A stretch of 64,000 nucleotides of DNA from Patiria miniata (taxonomy: Eukaryota > Echinodermata > Asteroidea > Valvatida > Asterinidae): contig NW_024037068.1 of the NCBI RefSeq assembly GCF_015706575.1, positions 2,170,001-2,234,000 on the forward strand. The letters are read 5' to 3'. The position numbers and the translations under genes were made by a program. The notes under the pieces were generated by a model. It did no database searches, was not told the DNA's origin, and saw only the letters and a list, made by a program, of their open reading frames with translations. Below, piece by piece: positions 23,334 to 35,144 of this stretch (position 1 is the first letter of the stretch; every line of letters starts with the position of its first letter).

Positions 23334-23459
23334 GGACATCACAATAGGTTCCCCCAAAACATTCATCACAGATGCAGATGGTCGAGAAACAGTCGGGTAA
23401 CTCCAAACAAGTTCCTCCGTTGACGCAGGGATTGAGAGCACCCCTACACTGGTGAACCT
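23334..23459 (-). CDS. EGF-like exon W21
   Basis: Six residues separate C1 and C2 (CRGALNPC) and the C3-C4 loop is 5 (LELPD). CFSTICICDEC matches CTSILCICDAC of W31. O-fucose signature CVNGGTC. His-Gln precede C1. Donor gtgagt, 26 bp from the end of an M3 element. Confidence 0.91.
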
Positions 23460-24054
23460 CTGCAGAAAGAAGGAAGATTACGTGGGATTATATTGGGTGA
23501 GTCAAAAAGAACGCGACCAAGTTGGAGGAAAATATTACAACATATGATACAGTTTGGAAAGTTGCAATTAAAAGAGTCACGAGGAGAAATGGCTGAGCAT
23601 GACTAAACACACATGCCCCTAATTGGTCCTATCGATTGCACAGTGCCCAAACAAAGCGCGGATAATTAAATTTTAATTCGATCGGTGCGATCGCTATTCC
23701 CTGCTGTTCGTTTTGGGCAGTGTAACATTGTCACGCAGCAATTTCCACTCGCTGACTCTTTAAATTTGCAACTTTTCAAACTGCATAATTTTTCAGAAAT
23801 CGTTGGACGATTTACAGTTTTTGGTATCAAACGGGGTATCAAAATGTAGCTAATAACATTCACCAAAGGTCTATATCAATGCTGTTATCATAAGACGATC
23901 AGATTAAAAATTATGACCCCTCCATTGAGTGTGGACTTTCTTTTTTGCGGTGTTTATATGCCATACATAGCCAGGGATCACGCTGCCAGCAGCTTTAGCA
24001 ATGCTACAAACTTAGGAAATTTAGATTATTTGAAACTTTGAACAAAGTTTCCCC

Positions 24055-24715
24055 TGTATCTTTTTAAGTTGTCCTGCAGCCCATTTCACACGTAATACGC
24101 AATGGCGCAACTCTGCTTGCGCCAAAATTTATTGCGTAAGTTGCACAACATTTCACGCTGCGCAACATTTCACTTATGACATATTTCACGGAAGTCGGAT
24201 AGTGCGTAAGTCCGCGACTTGTGTAATAAATTATGGTGTAACTTGCGCAATCATTTTAGGTGGCGTAAGTTCAGTGTGGCGTAGCGACTGAAAATGACCT
24301 ATTTTACTCACAAATTGGGACTGTCAAGAATCCTGTTATTGCACAACTTATCAAGGTTGATACAAGACACAACTTTATGTTTGAAATAAATGAAATTCTA
24401 TTTTACTCCTAACATAATTTTTAGAGTTGCCAAACAATTCCGAAGAAAGTTAGACAAAATAATTTTCAAAATGGCAGCCTGAGGTGATCCAATGACTGTT
24501 TCGCGAACGAACAAATTCACACACATACAGCCGTCATAAATGCTGTTTTTATCCTCGTCCAAGAAGTTTGAATTTATATCTGAAACGTTGCACAGCCACG
24601 TCAAGTTTCGTGAAATCGATCTTAAGTTTGTTGCACAGCTGCGCATTAATTTTGTGCTAAATTCCTACGCATTGCGCAAGCTGCGCACTTTTTTGCGAAA
24701 TCGGCTGCTAGCTTG
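24055..24715. mobile_element. M15 repeat element with gcgcaa-rich ends
   Basis: Both ends are rich in gcgcaagttg-like words in opposite orientation (cgcaatggcgcaac at left, gcattgcgcaagctgcgc at right). A fragment recurs at 43945-44100. Looks like a non-autonomous DNA transposon; edges approximate. Confidence 0.5.
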
Positions 24716-24764
24716 TTACACTGGCACGGAGTCCATATTGGAATGGAAGAAACCAAAATCCTAC

Positions 24765-24881
24765 CTTCTTCACACGTGGGTCCCCGTGAGCAATTGTTAC
24801 ACGCGCAATTGAACTCAGTGCAAGACAGGGGGGTGCAGACTCCGCCCCTCTTGCAAGGGCTACTGGCACAAGGATCGATAA
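24765..24881 (-). CDS. EGF-like exon W22
   Basis: 117 bp, C3-C4 loop of 4 (TPLS). IDPCASSPCKRGGVC: O-glucose signature; Arg replaces Asn of NGG. CTEFNCACNNCSRGPTCEE resembles W32 in spacing. Donor gtagga, weaker than most. The intron holds element M15; a mariner-like end gggtgagtcaaaaagaacgc begins near 23497 without a visible partner. Confidence 0.91.
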
Positions 24882-25239
24882 CTGTCAATCACAAAAAATC
24901 AATGCATTTTTGTAAAAATAAATCTCCGGAAATGATATGATTTCCTGACAGATTCTTTGCATTGTGGCCATCTTTGAGATACCTGCTTTTGATACGCAGG
25001 AGATACGCAGGAGTAAAAGGTTCAAATAGACAAAGAAGATAACACATGAAAAATGGTTCAGATTTTTCTTCATTCCATATTTGCCTGCAACTTGACGTAA
25101 AATTCACTCTGAATTTGTGCACTGGCGGGTATTATTACCAGTATAATTTTTTTGTGGGTGTCAGACCAGGGGGTTCACATTATTTTGAAAGTATTTCTAT
25201 GGAACAAAAGCTTTTAGTCAGAGCTGGGGGGTGTTTTGA

Positions 25240-25259
25240 CCCCCCCCCCCCCCCCCCCC
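25240..25259. repeat. Run of about 20 C
   Basis: Long homopolymer in the W23 downstream intron; its length may be uncertain in assembly. Confidence 0.9.
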
Positions 25260-25504
25260 GATCCGCGCCTGATGAGAACACTGAGGAAGGAAGCCAAGTT
25301 TCTCTCTCCAACACTCTGATTTGGGGACCCAGTTAGATAGACCAGTGAAGCAAATGAATGCAAATATGTAAATTTTAATAAACTCAAATCTACGGAATAA
25401 GAAATTTGGCTCTGTGTAATCCTGGAACATTGGTTTGAAACAGCCGTAACATAGTTAAATACAAAGAATCTAGCGTAGTTTTAGATCTAGTCTCAGGTAC
25501 TTAC

Positions 25505-25627
25505 AATCTTCGCACGTAGGACCTTCCCAACAACCGTTACAGAAGCACTCGTAGACATTACAGTCGGCTAACGTGGGTTGACAGAAGCCAGAGTTCTTGC
25601 AGGGGTTAGAAACACAGGGATTCAAGG
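25505..25627 (-). CDS. EGF-like exon W23
   Basis: LNPCVSNPCKNSGFC: O-glucose signature. C3-C4 loop 6 (QPTLAD). CNVYECFCNGCWEGPTCED; the Gly-Phe-Cys and Cys-Asn-Gly-Cys traits recur in W33 and, in part, in W44. Donor gtaagt. The 623-bp intron has a run of about 20 C near 25240-25259 and nothing else I recognise. Confidence 0.92.
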
Positions 25628-25897
25628 CTGAAGAGACAAGATACATTTAAGATGAATGTAACATTATGCGTACCATTATGATCATTAACTCATAGCACTA
25701 ACTCTTCTTGAGCGGAGACTTTACAGGCCAATAAGCCAGTTGGGTAGCTCCATGAAGTAGTCCCAGTCAAACGTCATTCGAAGATAGAAATGCTGACTCG
25801 GGATAGAAACGCTGACTCGACTCGATTGTCTTGTGACCGTGATTTCAAGCGAACTCCCATCCTGCATGTTCTGGTCGTACAAATGTGAAAGTGTTTT

Positions 25898-26322
25898 GGG
25901 CAATTCCACGGTTACTCACGTTGCATTTTTGATGTACTTTTGAGTTTTCTTGGGCTGTAATTACCATACTGAAAAGGTTTAATAACTGTTATCTCCATTG
26001 TATATAGTAGACCTAGACCTACCTAAGCATCAAAGATGAAATCCAGAAAAAAAAGTGTTATGTATGATAAACGAGATGCACAAAATCAGTTACTCACGTT
26101 ACATTTTCGTAAAGTGAGATACCAATTGTGTGCATCTTGTTTATCATACATAACAGTGATAACACATTTTTCTGGATGTCATCTTTGGTGCTTAGATAGG
26201 TCTAGGTCTACTCTATCTACCATGTGGATAACAGTTATTAGACCTTTTCAGTAAGGTAATCACAGCCCAAGGAAACTCAAAAGTACATCAAAAATGTAAC
26301 GTGAGTAACCGTGGAATTGCCC
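25898..26322. mobile_element. M7 foldback element, 425 bp
   Basis: Almost entirely an inverted repeat: gggcaattccacggttactc at the left is mirrored at the right end, and inner words such as gacctagacctacc are mirrored too. It would form a long hairpin in the intron RNA. Confidence 0.85.
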
Positions 26323-26741
26323 TTATGTGAACATCTCCTTGCACGTTCATGCGCCTTTGATGAGCATTCGATTATCCCGAATGAACTGTGACCCAAACCA
26401 CTTTGCGCATACGCAGTTAAAATACCAAACTGGCTTATTGACGAAGTCCAAGGACGTGCGTAAATTTGGATTTGCTGGGTTGTCTATTGAATTATTCATG
26501 AAGTGAAAAGTCATGAATTATTTATTTGAATCTTGCTAATTATCTGCCATCCGAAAGTCTGTGCAGGTGCTTTGAAATCTAAACTTGGCACTTAGCCAAG
26601 GGAAACTGCACGTGTAGTCACTCAGCATGTGTTGTCTCTGCTCAATTCGCTAATTGTTGTCGCTGTTCAGTTACTGCTGATGTGTGAGATTCAAAAAGTT
26701 TTCCTTATTAATGTACAAATATTGAGTAGCTCAGAGTCAAT

Positions 26742-26852
26742 GGGAGGAATATTATCATAAGGTAAAGTCTGGACTTTTCCATTTCATGAGCTGAAGCCGA
26801 GTGAACTGGAAAAGTCCAGATTTTACCGAGTGACAATATTCCTTCCATTTCA
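26742..26852. repeat. Hairpin of about 105 bp
   Basis: Arms with aaagtctggacttttcca and ggaaaagtccagatttta around a short loop. Could be the ends of a collapsed small transposon. Confidence 0.7.
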
Positions 26853-26875
26853 CAATTTAAAGCCACTCGATATTT

Positions 26876-27252
26876 GTTTTATACAACTGACATATAGATC
26901 CTTGTCATTTCATATATTTGAACTTTTATTTCAACACGAAATTTGTGGAAAATGTATTTCTCTCTTAAACTACCCCTTCATGAAAATGTTTGAGCCGAAC
27001 TCTGTAGCGCTGGCTCTTGGGAACAATACACGCTATGCCCAATGCTGAATGTGCACGCCAGCATGCACTTGCACACAAATACTGCGTCATGGAACAAGAA
27101 CGATCCTAACTGTTGAATAGTATTTCCCATTCCCCATGGGCGGATGGGACTTTTTGAGCCCCGGCGTGAATGGGAGCAATAATGAATAACGAATGTCACG
27201 TTATGTGAGTTCCACCAATCTAATGACAAGGATCTGTATGTCGGTTATATAA
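26876..27252. mobile_element. M8 inverted-repeat element
   Basis: tgacatatagatccttgtca at the left is mirrored by aatgacaaggatctgtatgt at the right. About 377 bp, no coding capacity. Confidence 0.7.
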
Positions 27253-27305
27253 TGCTAATTATTAGCTTAGCTGCTCAACATTTGACAAAATCCAACTCAA
27301 CTTAC

Positions 27306-27428
27306 GTATGCTGCAGTCGCTTCCGCCAAAACAACCGTTGCACTCACAAAAGTGATTGGTGCAGTCGTTCAGAAACTGGTAACAGTTGCCGTTGTTCAGG
27401 CAAGGATTCGGGGAGCATGGATTAACAC
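27306..27428 (-). CDS. EGF-like exon W24
   Basis: VNPCSPNPCLNNGNC, C3-C4 loop 6 (YQFLND), CTNHFCECNGCFGGSDCSI. No glycosylation signature. Donor gtaagt. The 1,678-bp intron carries foldback element M7, a 105-bp hairpin and inverted-repeat element M8. Confidence 0.92.
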
Positions 27429-27570
27429 CTGTATGCATATGGAAACAATCGTAATAACCAAACTGGTGCAACTTGGGACAGAAATTTGGAGAAATGAGCA
27501 GGCACCCTCTTTGTGAAACAAAACAAAATTCTTTAAAAAACAAATCGAACCAGCCAGCTGCCCCGGAAAG

Positions 27571-27643
27571 ATTGGTGGTCAAGTGGTTAGGACGTCTTCA
27601 TTAGTAAGCAGAAGGTCTTGGGTTCAAGTCCCATCCGAGCACA
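27571..27643 (+). mobile_element. tRNA-like SINE head, second type
   Basis: A box gtcaagtggttagga and a perfect B box ggttcaagtcc. The acceptor ends do not pair, so not a functional tRNA. A weak body follows. Confidence 0.6.
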
Positions 27644-28942
27644 TTTGAGATTTTTTTTAAAAAGTTTTTTAAGAGAAAGCGCTGAGTATAACCTGTGGTG
27701 AATGGCCATAAAATTAAACAACACAGGCAATTTCTTGATAGAATTCCTTCTCAGTTGTATTAGAAATGTACAACTGAGAATGTTATGAACATAGTCCACA
27801 CAATGCCCCTCTTTATCAATAAATGTTTTTAATAGGTTTTGAAAATCAAAATACAGGTTTTTAAAGGTTTTTCACGTCCCAAATATAGGTATTTATAGGT
27901 TTTTAGGTTGTAAAACCGTACAATTTTTCAGCATAAGGTCGCAGAAAAACAGCAAATTGCTTGCCACAAGTACTCACACTAGATTAAGTTATCTAAAACC
28001 AATTTTATGCAAACTCCTCAAACGCATAAACAAAATCTTAGGGAGCTATATTGACAATGTGGTTATTTAGGCATTATGATAACTAAACTGTGGTCATATG
28101 GAATTTTTAAAATTTTCTATAAAAATTGTAAAAATGTATGGCAGAATAAAAAAATATAGGTTTTTATAGGTCATATAGGTCTACTTTAAAAAAAAACATT
28201 TTGAAAGGCTCCTGAAATGAAAGTTTTTAAGGTTTTATGGGTTTAACCCTGCGCAGCCTTTACAAAAAAACTTTACAACAACTCGTCAACGGCCGCCCTC
28301 TGGGCAGCAGGTACTTTCCCGCACTATGCAAGACCCTATTCATAGCAATACAACAAAAAACCAAGTGCCAGACAGTGTCCAGACAGTTGCCAGACAGTGC
28401 GCTGGAAAGATAATTGACTGGCGGCTGTGGTATGCAGTTATGAAGGGAGATGGCTGTGTCAAGTTACAGGTCTTTGTTGATGTTTCAATGAGACTTGGCA
28501 GGAGGCCTGGTCGAAAGTTTGTTGACACGGCCTGGGTGAAGCCCTGGCTGCAAAGTTCATTGAACCAGCTGATTTGGCGAGGGTTGAATGAGGATTAGAA
28601 CGGAGGTGAACGTTATTGGCCCCCAATTTTTTTTTTTTTTCAAATAATTTGGTTTGTTGATGCCCCAGGGGTATCAGGTCACTCCGCCCAGGTTTCACTG
28701 TGAGGCCTGTCAGGACATAACTTTTAATTGAAAACCTTCACAGTAATTACATAAAATTACAAATGTTGGTTTTCTATTGGTGCAAACACCAAAAGCTAAA
28801 ACAGTAAAAAGCCAAAAAGGTAAATTCTGTTATTTAACTTCAGTTAGGTTTCTGATCATGGAGCTGAACATCAGTGGCCTGATTGTATGACTGACAACTT
28901 CTCACAATATGTTGGGATAAAACAAAGATTTTTTGTTCTTAC

Positions 28943-29065
28943 TTTGATCGCAGAATCTTCCTGTGAAGCAGGTCGGGCAGCTGCATGTGAAAGCTGCACA
29001 ATTGGACGGGTCTCGGACACACATGCCCCCATTTTCACAGGGGTTGACTCTACAAGGGTCATTAT
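28943..29065 (-). CDS. EGF-like exon W25
   Basis: NDPCRVNPCENGGMC, C3-C4 loop 6 (VRDPSN), CAAFTCSCPTCFTGRFCDQ. No glycosylation signature. Donor gtaaga. The 1,514-bp intron has a tRNA-like SINE head at 27571-27643 and A+T-rich sequence with many aggttttta runs at 27.83-28.25 kb. Confidence 0.92.
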
Positions 29066-29249
29066 CTGAAATTAATAAAAACAGGCAATAGCATTAACAA
29101 ACAGATAAATAAATATATTTAGGAGCTGATTGTCCTTATACTTATGTGCACTTTCCTACGGAGCAAGTGGGGGCCCACGGTCCACTGAGCACCAAAGGAA
29201 AGCACACACGTAAACAAAGTGTGACGTCATCAGTACAGAGGCTTTTTGC

Positions 29250-29505
29250 GAAGGTCTCATCTACACCGTGGTTGAGCCGAAGGCATGTAAAGGCGCCTTA
29301 GGCTGCTGCCATATGACCCATGTCTTATCACTGAGCACAGCCAGATCGCAAATGTTGATTTTTGGGGGAGGAAAGCCGGAGAACCCAGAGAAAAACCCTC
29401 GTTGTACAGGAGAGAATCAATAAACAACTCGCATATGACCGGAGCCAGGAATCGAACCCAAGCCACAGCGATGAGAGGCGAGCGCTTTACGCATTTTGCC
29501 ACCCT
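29250..29505 (-). mobile_element. tRNA-derived SINE, antisense, third type
   Basis: In reverse: gggttcgattcctggctccg B-box region, then tttattgattctctcctgta and ctgggttctccggctttcct. This kind of element is common in marine invertebrate introns. Confidence 0.65.
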
Positions 29506-29540
29506 GAACAACCAAATTCAGTATCACTTTGTAAGAATTA

Positions 29541-29878
29541 ACTAAACCCTCCTGCTATCTGAACAGTCACAGACAGCAAAAAAAAAATCCATCCTCTACC
29601 CCTGCCTTGCCTTTTACACAGGCTAGTCACCAACAGTCAGATCATATTCCAAGCAAGTACTGTGACTAGTCAAATTCAATCAACAGACAAAAGCAGGCAA
29701 GTGGTAGGCACAGCTGGCTTATCAATCACCTACAGTCATAGCATAGCTGTATAAGTTACGTAACAGTCACAGCCAATCAATCCTGCTTATGTTGGCTGGG
29801 AGCTCATAACTGTTGAAAAAATCACTTGATTTGTTTCGACTGAAAGGACAACTTGGCACAGAATGTATATTTGCAGTG
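29541..29878. mobile_element. M3 element, second long copy
   Basis: Same orientation and order of motifs as 22971-23308, including gctagtcaccancagtcag and gcatagctg; its right end is less conserved. Confidence 0.68.
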
Positions 29879-29995
29879 TTTTATCACACCTTATACATAT
29901 TTATAAGCAAATGTGCTTCTATCATTGGAGCACAGTGAAACAAAAAAAGGCCAAGTTTGTTTTCTTTTTCTGCAGCGTAGTTCACGTTTTCTCAC

Positions 29996-30112
29996 CTGCT
30001 TCGCACAACCGGCCTGTGTTGCAACCTTCACAGACACAGATGAAATCATTGCAGGAGGTTTCAATGCACCTGCCTCCATTGCTGCACGGATCGGGTGAAC
30101 AGGGGTTAAGAC
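29996..30112 (-). CDS. EGF-like exon W26
   Basis: 117 bp, C3-C4 loop of 4 (IETS). LNPCSPDPCSNGGRC, CNDFICVCEGCNTGRLCEA. No glycosylation signature. Donor gtgaga. The intron holds an antisense SINE and an M3 element. Confidence 0.91.
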
Positions 30113-30394
30113 CTGCGGAAATAACCAATCAAACATAACGTCATTTTCTCATAGCAAATTACACAGTAAACATAAGCGAACAGTTGTTTCTTCTCCCAAA
30201 AAAAGGAAAAAAGTAACTGATAAAAATTGTCTCTGTTTAATTTATTATGGATCCTGTGTACCAAAAAACTAATCTGAAAACGATGGATAAGTATGTTTAT
30301 ACAAGTATTATTTTTCCGATTATTATTTATTTCTGGTAATGAAACAAAGGATTCCTCAAAAGTGCTGAGGGTACTTTAGCTCACAAGCCTGACG

Positions 30395-30600
30395 CAACCT
30401 GTAGAGAGAAGACAATGACGAAATTACAGTATTTGACGTGGGAGGAGCACCCTCAGAAGAACATTCTGGGGGAAAACCCACAGAATCAGGCAGGGACTGA
30501 AAAAACCAATCTACGTGTGGACCAAGACAGGAATTTAACCTGGACCATAGCAGAGGAAACAACTGACAAAGCCAGTTCATACTTCATGGGAAAGTGAAAG
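30395..30600 (-). mobile_element. Degenerate SINE-like fragment, antisense
   Basis: Contains attctgggggaaaacccaca and aatcaggcagggactgaaaa, words I associate with antisense SINE copies. The head is too decayed to confirm. Confidence 0.45.
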
Positions 30601-30887
30601 CGAAGCAAATTTCATGACGCCAGAAGTTTTATTGAGACGTTAGCTGTTACCATAACAATTTCGCTTCGCGCTGACATTAACATTTAGCATCAAGCAAACT
30701 TCAGTGTGGCTGCACCAATGCAGCCATGGATGACTCAGCACTATTGATTTAAAAAATTTGGAAGAACATTTCTGCCAATTTGGTCTGACTGAGTGGTGAA
30801 ATGAGCTGGCCTAAAAGTCCACACAAAAAAAAAGCGTTAGGTTTTTGTGTTTGAGACAATGCAAAAAACCATTAAGGTTATACTTAC

Positions 30888-31010
30888 GCATTTCACACAA
30901 ATCTCCTGTGTTGCAGCCAGAGCACACACAGGTAGGTGGAGAGCACAGGCCTTGGTTTAGACTGCAAATGCCATTGTTCTGACATGGGCTAGGAACACAG
31001 GGATTGTTAT
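30888..31010 (-). CDS. EGF-like exon W27
   Basis: NNPCVPSPCQNNGIC, C3-C4 loop 6 (SLNQGL). CSPPTC has Pro at the aromatic site. CSGCNTGDLCEM tail. No glycosylation signature. Donor gtaagt. In the 775-bp intron I see only a degenerate antisense SINE at 30395-30600. Confidence 0.91.
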
Positions 31011-31244
31011 CTGGAAATATCAAAACACGTAGGAAAGATCTGAAATCACAAACATCTGATTAAAGGATTATTGGCTGTTTAGGCAACTTGCCAGAACAGT
31101 AGTTGTTTACGTTACAAGGTTTTTTTCTCGTTTTCATCATTCCCCGGCACTTTGGTCACTAAAATCAATCCAATTGCCTTTATACTTGGCATACACTTAG
31201 ACCAGCACCTGCAGATGTGTGCCGAACACTGACGTCGTCATCAT

Positions 31245-31580
31245 GAGTCACGTGACGTCACAAAAAGGTGCATATTTTGAAGGCCTATATCTACAGAACG
31301 ACAGCTCCAATTAGGTTGAAAGTTGGTGTGTACCTAGATTGGGATGTGTTATAGATAAAAGTTGAAGTGATGTAACGACGACTTTTTCACATGACATGTG
31401 ACGTCATATTAAAATTGCACATTGTGAAAGCTTGTGTCTACGGAACGAAAAGGCCGATGTGGTGGAAAGTCGGTATGTACCTAGACTGGGATGTGTTATA
31501 GATGAAAATTGAAGTGACGTCACAATGACATTATCACATGAAATGTGACGTCATTTTAAATGTGCATTTTTATAAGCCTA
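31245..31580. repeat. Tandem repeat with four exact CRE-like sites
   Basis: About 2.3 units of roughly 145 bp. TGACGTCA occurs exactly at 31253-31260, 31399-31406, 31515-31522 and 31546-31553. Units share cctagantgggatgtgttat. TGACGTCA is the consensus CREB/ATF site; function here is unknown. Confidence 0.85.
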
Positions 31581-32216
31581 AAGCTACCAAACATTTGGCA
31601 CTGATCACTATGCAACTGTCTACTGCACATCTCTGTCCTATCAGTCTATAAAATGACATAAAACTACAACAAATTACTGAAACAGCCATGTGTTTGTCCA
31701 CAAACATCTAGTTTAATTATTTCAAATCAATTTTACATATGGACCATTTCACTTCTGTTACGGGCCAAGAAACAGGGACTAGAACCACACAACTTCTCAA
31801 AAGAGATTCTTCCACATGGGCGTTACTGCAAACCCTCACTAGTTGACACTACCGACATGCGAAGTTTCAAATCTTATTAAAAAAATGTGGAGACTCATGT
31901 ATGGACATTGACAAATAGTAACATCATGTGCACCAGCTTACGTTACGTACTATTTTCCTTTAACTAGACTCTCGAGTCGTTTTGAAGACTCTCTCCCACG
32001 TAGTTGCTCCTACTTTTTCAAATATCAAATTAAACTCGAAATTTTGGAATGATTTCAATCACAAAGTGCAAATTTTAGTACATGTCAATTTCGCACCAAT
32101 TCGTTTCTCAAATAAAAAGTTCCTCAGGCTAGATTGTAGTGTTTAATCAGTGAAATGCAAGTGTCAAACACTTTGCATTAAAGCGCCCTCTGCTGTACAG
32201 AGGTAATACCACTTAC

Positions 32217-32336
32217 ATGTCTGGCAATGGGAACCAGTGAAGCAGTCAAGGCAGGTACAGGAGTAGCTGGTGCAGTTGTCGGTCTTCTGACAATTGCCTC
32301 CGTTCAGACACGGCTGGTTCAGACACGGATCTACCT
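32217..32336 (-). CDS. EGF-like exon W28
   Basis: 120 bp, C3-C4 loop of 5 (QKTDN). VDPCLNQPCLNGGNC, CTSYSCTCLDCFTGSHCQT. W39, at the equivalent place in the next super-repeat, also has a loop of 5. Donor gtaagt. The 1,206-bp intron contains the CRE-bearing tandem repeat. Confidence 0.92.
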
Positions 32337-32778
32337 CTGAAACAATTCAAAGTTAAACAAAATTCTTTTGTAAATAACAATCTCTATTAAATGATTTTTT
32401 TGTATTCGGCAAAGCACGCGCAAGCGATGACACGATGCACACACATGCGCGGTTGCTATAATTCGTCATTTCAGTGCGCAGCTTTGCGTAGCTGCAATTG
32501 GCTCAGTGAGAACGTGTCTCGGATGCTGAATTCAGGACCAATTCAAAACATGACACGATCAGCAACTTTTGATTTGAAATCAAGATCCTAGAACATTGTT
32601 TTCTCGAAATATACAGCTGAAGCTGAGCTGAAACTTCATCAGGTTAGTTGTTCAGCACCCTTCTTTAGATTTTGAGCACTTTTGTTGCTTCAAACGAACA
32701 TAATGCACAAATTACAGATGATGGATGCTACCTTTAATGAGAAATTATGAGAGAAATGTAGCCATATTGTATGATTAC

Positions 32779-32892
32779 CTGACAGGCAGGTGTCGCCACT
32801 CCAACACGAGGTGCATTCACAGACATAGTAGGAACAGTAATTGACGCAACGGCCTCCGTTATTGCACGGGTTACTGAGACACAGGTCCACAG
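32779..32892 (-). CDS. EGF-like exon W29 (short-loop class)
   Basis: 114 bp, C3-C4 loop of 3 (CVNYC). VDLCLSNPCNNGGRC: O-glucose signature and Leu before C1, as in W19. CTSCWSGDTCLS tail. Donor gtaatc, one of the weakest in the set. I recognise nothing in the 442-bp intron. Confidence 0.91.
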
Positions 32893-33837
32893 CTGTTAAC
32901 ACAAGCAAATAGTTAATAATCAAGAGATGAATGAGGCATTTTGGGGGGATTTAAGGAGTAACGGGCAAGGCTGTTTGGAGTGGAACAGGGACTAATGCTT
33001 TCTGGTTCTGGTTTATGTTGAGTCGGTAAATTTCACTCAAAATTATCACACCAACTTTTATAACTGCATAAACACAGTGACAAAGCCCCAGGTTTTTTAC
33101 AACGCGCACTTAATACAGTAAAGTTACTTGTCTAGCAACTGCAAAAATGAAACAAAAGGATTAGTTTTGAAAAATCAAAAGATGTGTCTTCACAAATGCG
33201 ACTTGGGTTTTCCAACGACCAACAGCAGCTAGGGACAAGAACAAAACCAATTTTGCCCATTCTGACACGTCCCAACGGGAGGGAACGCCCCTGTGGTTCA
33301 TAATCTTCCCGTTCTCCCGTGTGCGCACAGGCCCCATTCTGCACGCCTTCCTGTTTTGCATCAATACAATAGCGGTCATGGTGCGTGAGCAAGTTTTGTG
33401 ATGTACACTGGAACTCCGGTGAACAACGGGGCGCATCACTTAACATAACAAAAGCACAGTACAATGGAGTGTTCCTGTCTGGCTGGTGGGTCAATTTTGT
33501 TGCCTTGTTATACCACATGAGAACGGTCCTATTGTTAGTTTTATTGCCTCTCGTGCCAAATGAGAAGGAACGCATTTCCATGTGTGGGTACGGGGACAAT
33601 GTTTTTGGTCTTGTCCCTTACACCAAGCACTAGAGCCCAAACCATCAAACAAGAAATCATTCTCAATGCGTCCATTCTTTGTTGCCCCCAGTGGTGACAA
33701 ACGGAACAAGCTGGCCTAGACGGCACATGGTGGCACAGAATGAAACTGTCAACAAACTTTTGAGTTTACATGGAAGTACCATCCTAAAAAAAGGGATATT
33801 GTCGTGATGAAAATAAAGGGTAGAGATTTTAACTTAC

Positions 33838-33954
33838 GAATAGTACAATGTTCTCCAGTCCAGCAGGGTGGGCAGATGCAACTGACGTCGGGACAATTAC
33901 TCTGGCAAGTCCCACCATTCTGACACGGGTTGTTTTGCTGACAGGAATCAATGA
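33838..33954 (-). CDS. EGF-like exon W30 (short-loop class)
   Basis: 117 bp; C3-C4 loop of 3 (CQSNC), C1-C2 gap 5 (CQQNNPC). O-fucose signature CQNGGTC. PDVSCICPPCWTGEHC resembles W20 and W41. Donor gtaagt. Its 945-bp intron holds an open frame I do not believe (see rejected) and no recognised repeat. Confidence 0.91.
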
Positions 33955-34794
33955 CTGCATATATTGTAATAAAATCAAGCCAATATTTGTAAGTTTAAGA
34001 GTGAAAATTCAATCTCATAGAAGAATTTGCAGACGTACTCTGAGAAACCCAATGAGTATCTTGAGAGTGTATTGTTTTGTGTAACAAAAATAAGAATTAA
34101 ATATTATGACAAATTGAGTACTTTTGTCCCACAAGCAGTGGTAATACAGCGTTTGCTTGGACGAGACCCCTTTTAAAAATGTACACTCAAATGTCTTCCT
34201 ATGCCACTTTGTAATCAACAACTGTCCTTAACTGTTAAAGGTAGAGTATATCATTTGCAGCTATCCAAAGAGTACCTGACAAAATTATTGTAGAAAAGCA
34301 TATCTGGTTTAAAGACTAAACTCCCTGAGAAACTGTTCCTTCTGGCATGCTGTCATTTTGAAGGAAACAACAAAAGATTTTACACAGATTAAGTCGCATT
34401 TTTGAAAATTTCTGTTTAGTAGTTTGTTTTGTAGCCAGATATTCGTAGTTTTATTGGTTCAGTTCGGTTTCATTTGGTTTGGGTAGGTTTTACTTGAATT
34501 GTCGGGTCAGGTTTGGAGAGTATAGATCAATTTTGGTTTGGATTCAGTTTGTTTCGTTAATGTATCGGTCGGTTTGGCCTGGTCAACCCAACCCGATGCA
34601 CATTAGCCCAGCTGGATGAGCTAATCGAACAAGCCCTCAGAAGATGCGCAAACCCATGTCACCTACGCATAAGTGTCAGGCGCAAAGCGTTCAAAAATCC
34701 ATCCTAGTGGTCTCCTTACTCTCCCTTTATGATCGTTGAGGGGGGTACTTGCGAAAGGACTCTATATTTCCGACACCAACCCCATCATACTTAC

Positions 34795-34917
34795 GTTCTT
34801 CACAGGCTTGGCCGGAGTGGCAGGCATCGCATATACACAGGATACTCGTACAAGCATTCTGTTGTAAACAGGTGGCCCCGTTCAGACAATAGTTCTGTGT
34901 CTGACACAGATTCACAG
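34795..34917 (-). CDS. EGF-like exon W31
   Basis: VNLCQTQNYCLNGATC: C1-C2 gap 5 and an O-fucose signature. C3-C4 loop 5 (LQQNA). CTSILCICDACHSGQACEE. Closest relative is W42 (LCQTSNFCLNGAPC ... CHTGDYC), eleven exons upstream in the transcript. Donor gtaagt. The intron has a ggttt-rich stretch at 34436-34560. Confidence 0.92.
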
Positions 34918-35144
34918 CTGTGAATCAAAACAAAGAGTGGAAAGCAATGATCTACAAGTTTTAAAAACCTTGCAACGTAATTTCTTCACTTTGTGTTATT
35001 TTCAAACTTCTTGCTCCGATAACCAAAAACATTGCAAAAGTCTGTTTCATATAGCTACAGGACGCACAGGCCAACTCAGACTCTACATCTGCCATGCAAA
35101 ATCTTGAGGATGCTTTCAGAACGTACGTTTATTTTTATACTCAC

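Noticed and set aside
28326-28598. Plus-strand open frame of 90 codons
   Set aside because: Reads like an ordinary protein in places but matches no family I know, has no visible splice partners and lies in an intron.
33132-33599. Minus-strand open frame of 155 codons between W30 and W29
   Set aside because: No domain, no EGF cysteine pattern, overlapping alternative frames of similar length; probably chance in a less A+T-rich intron part.
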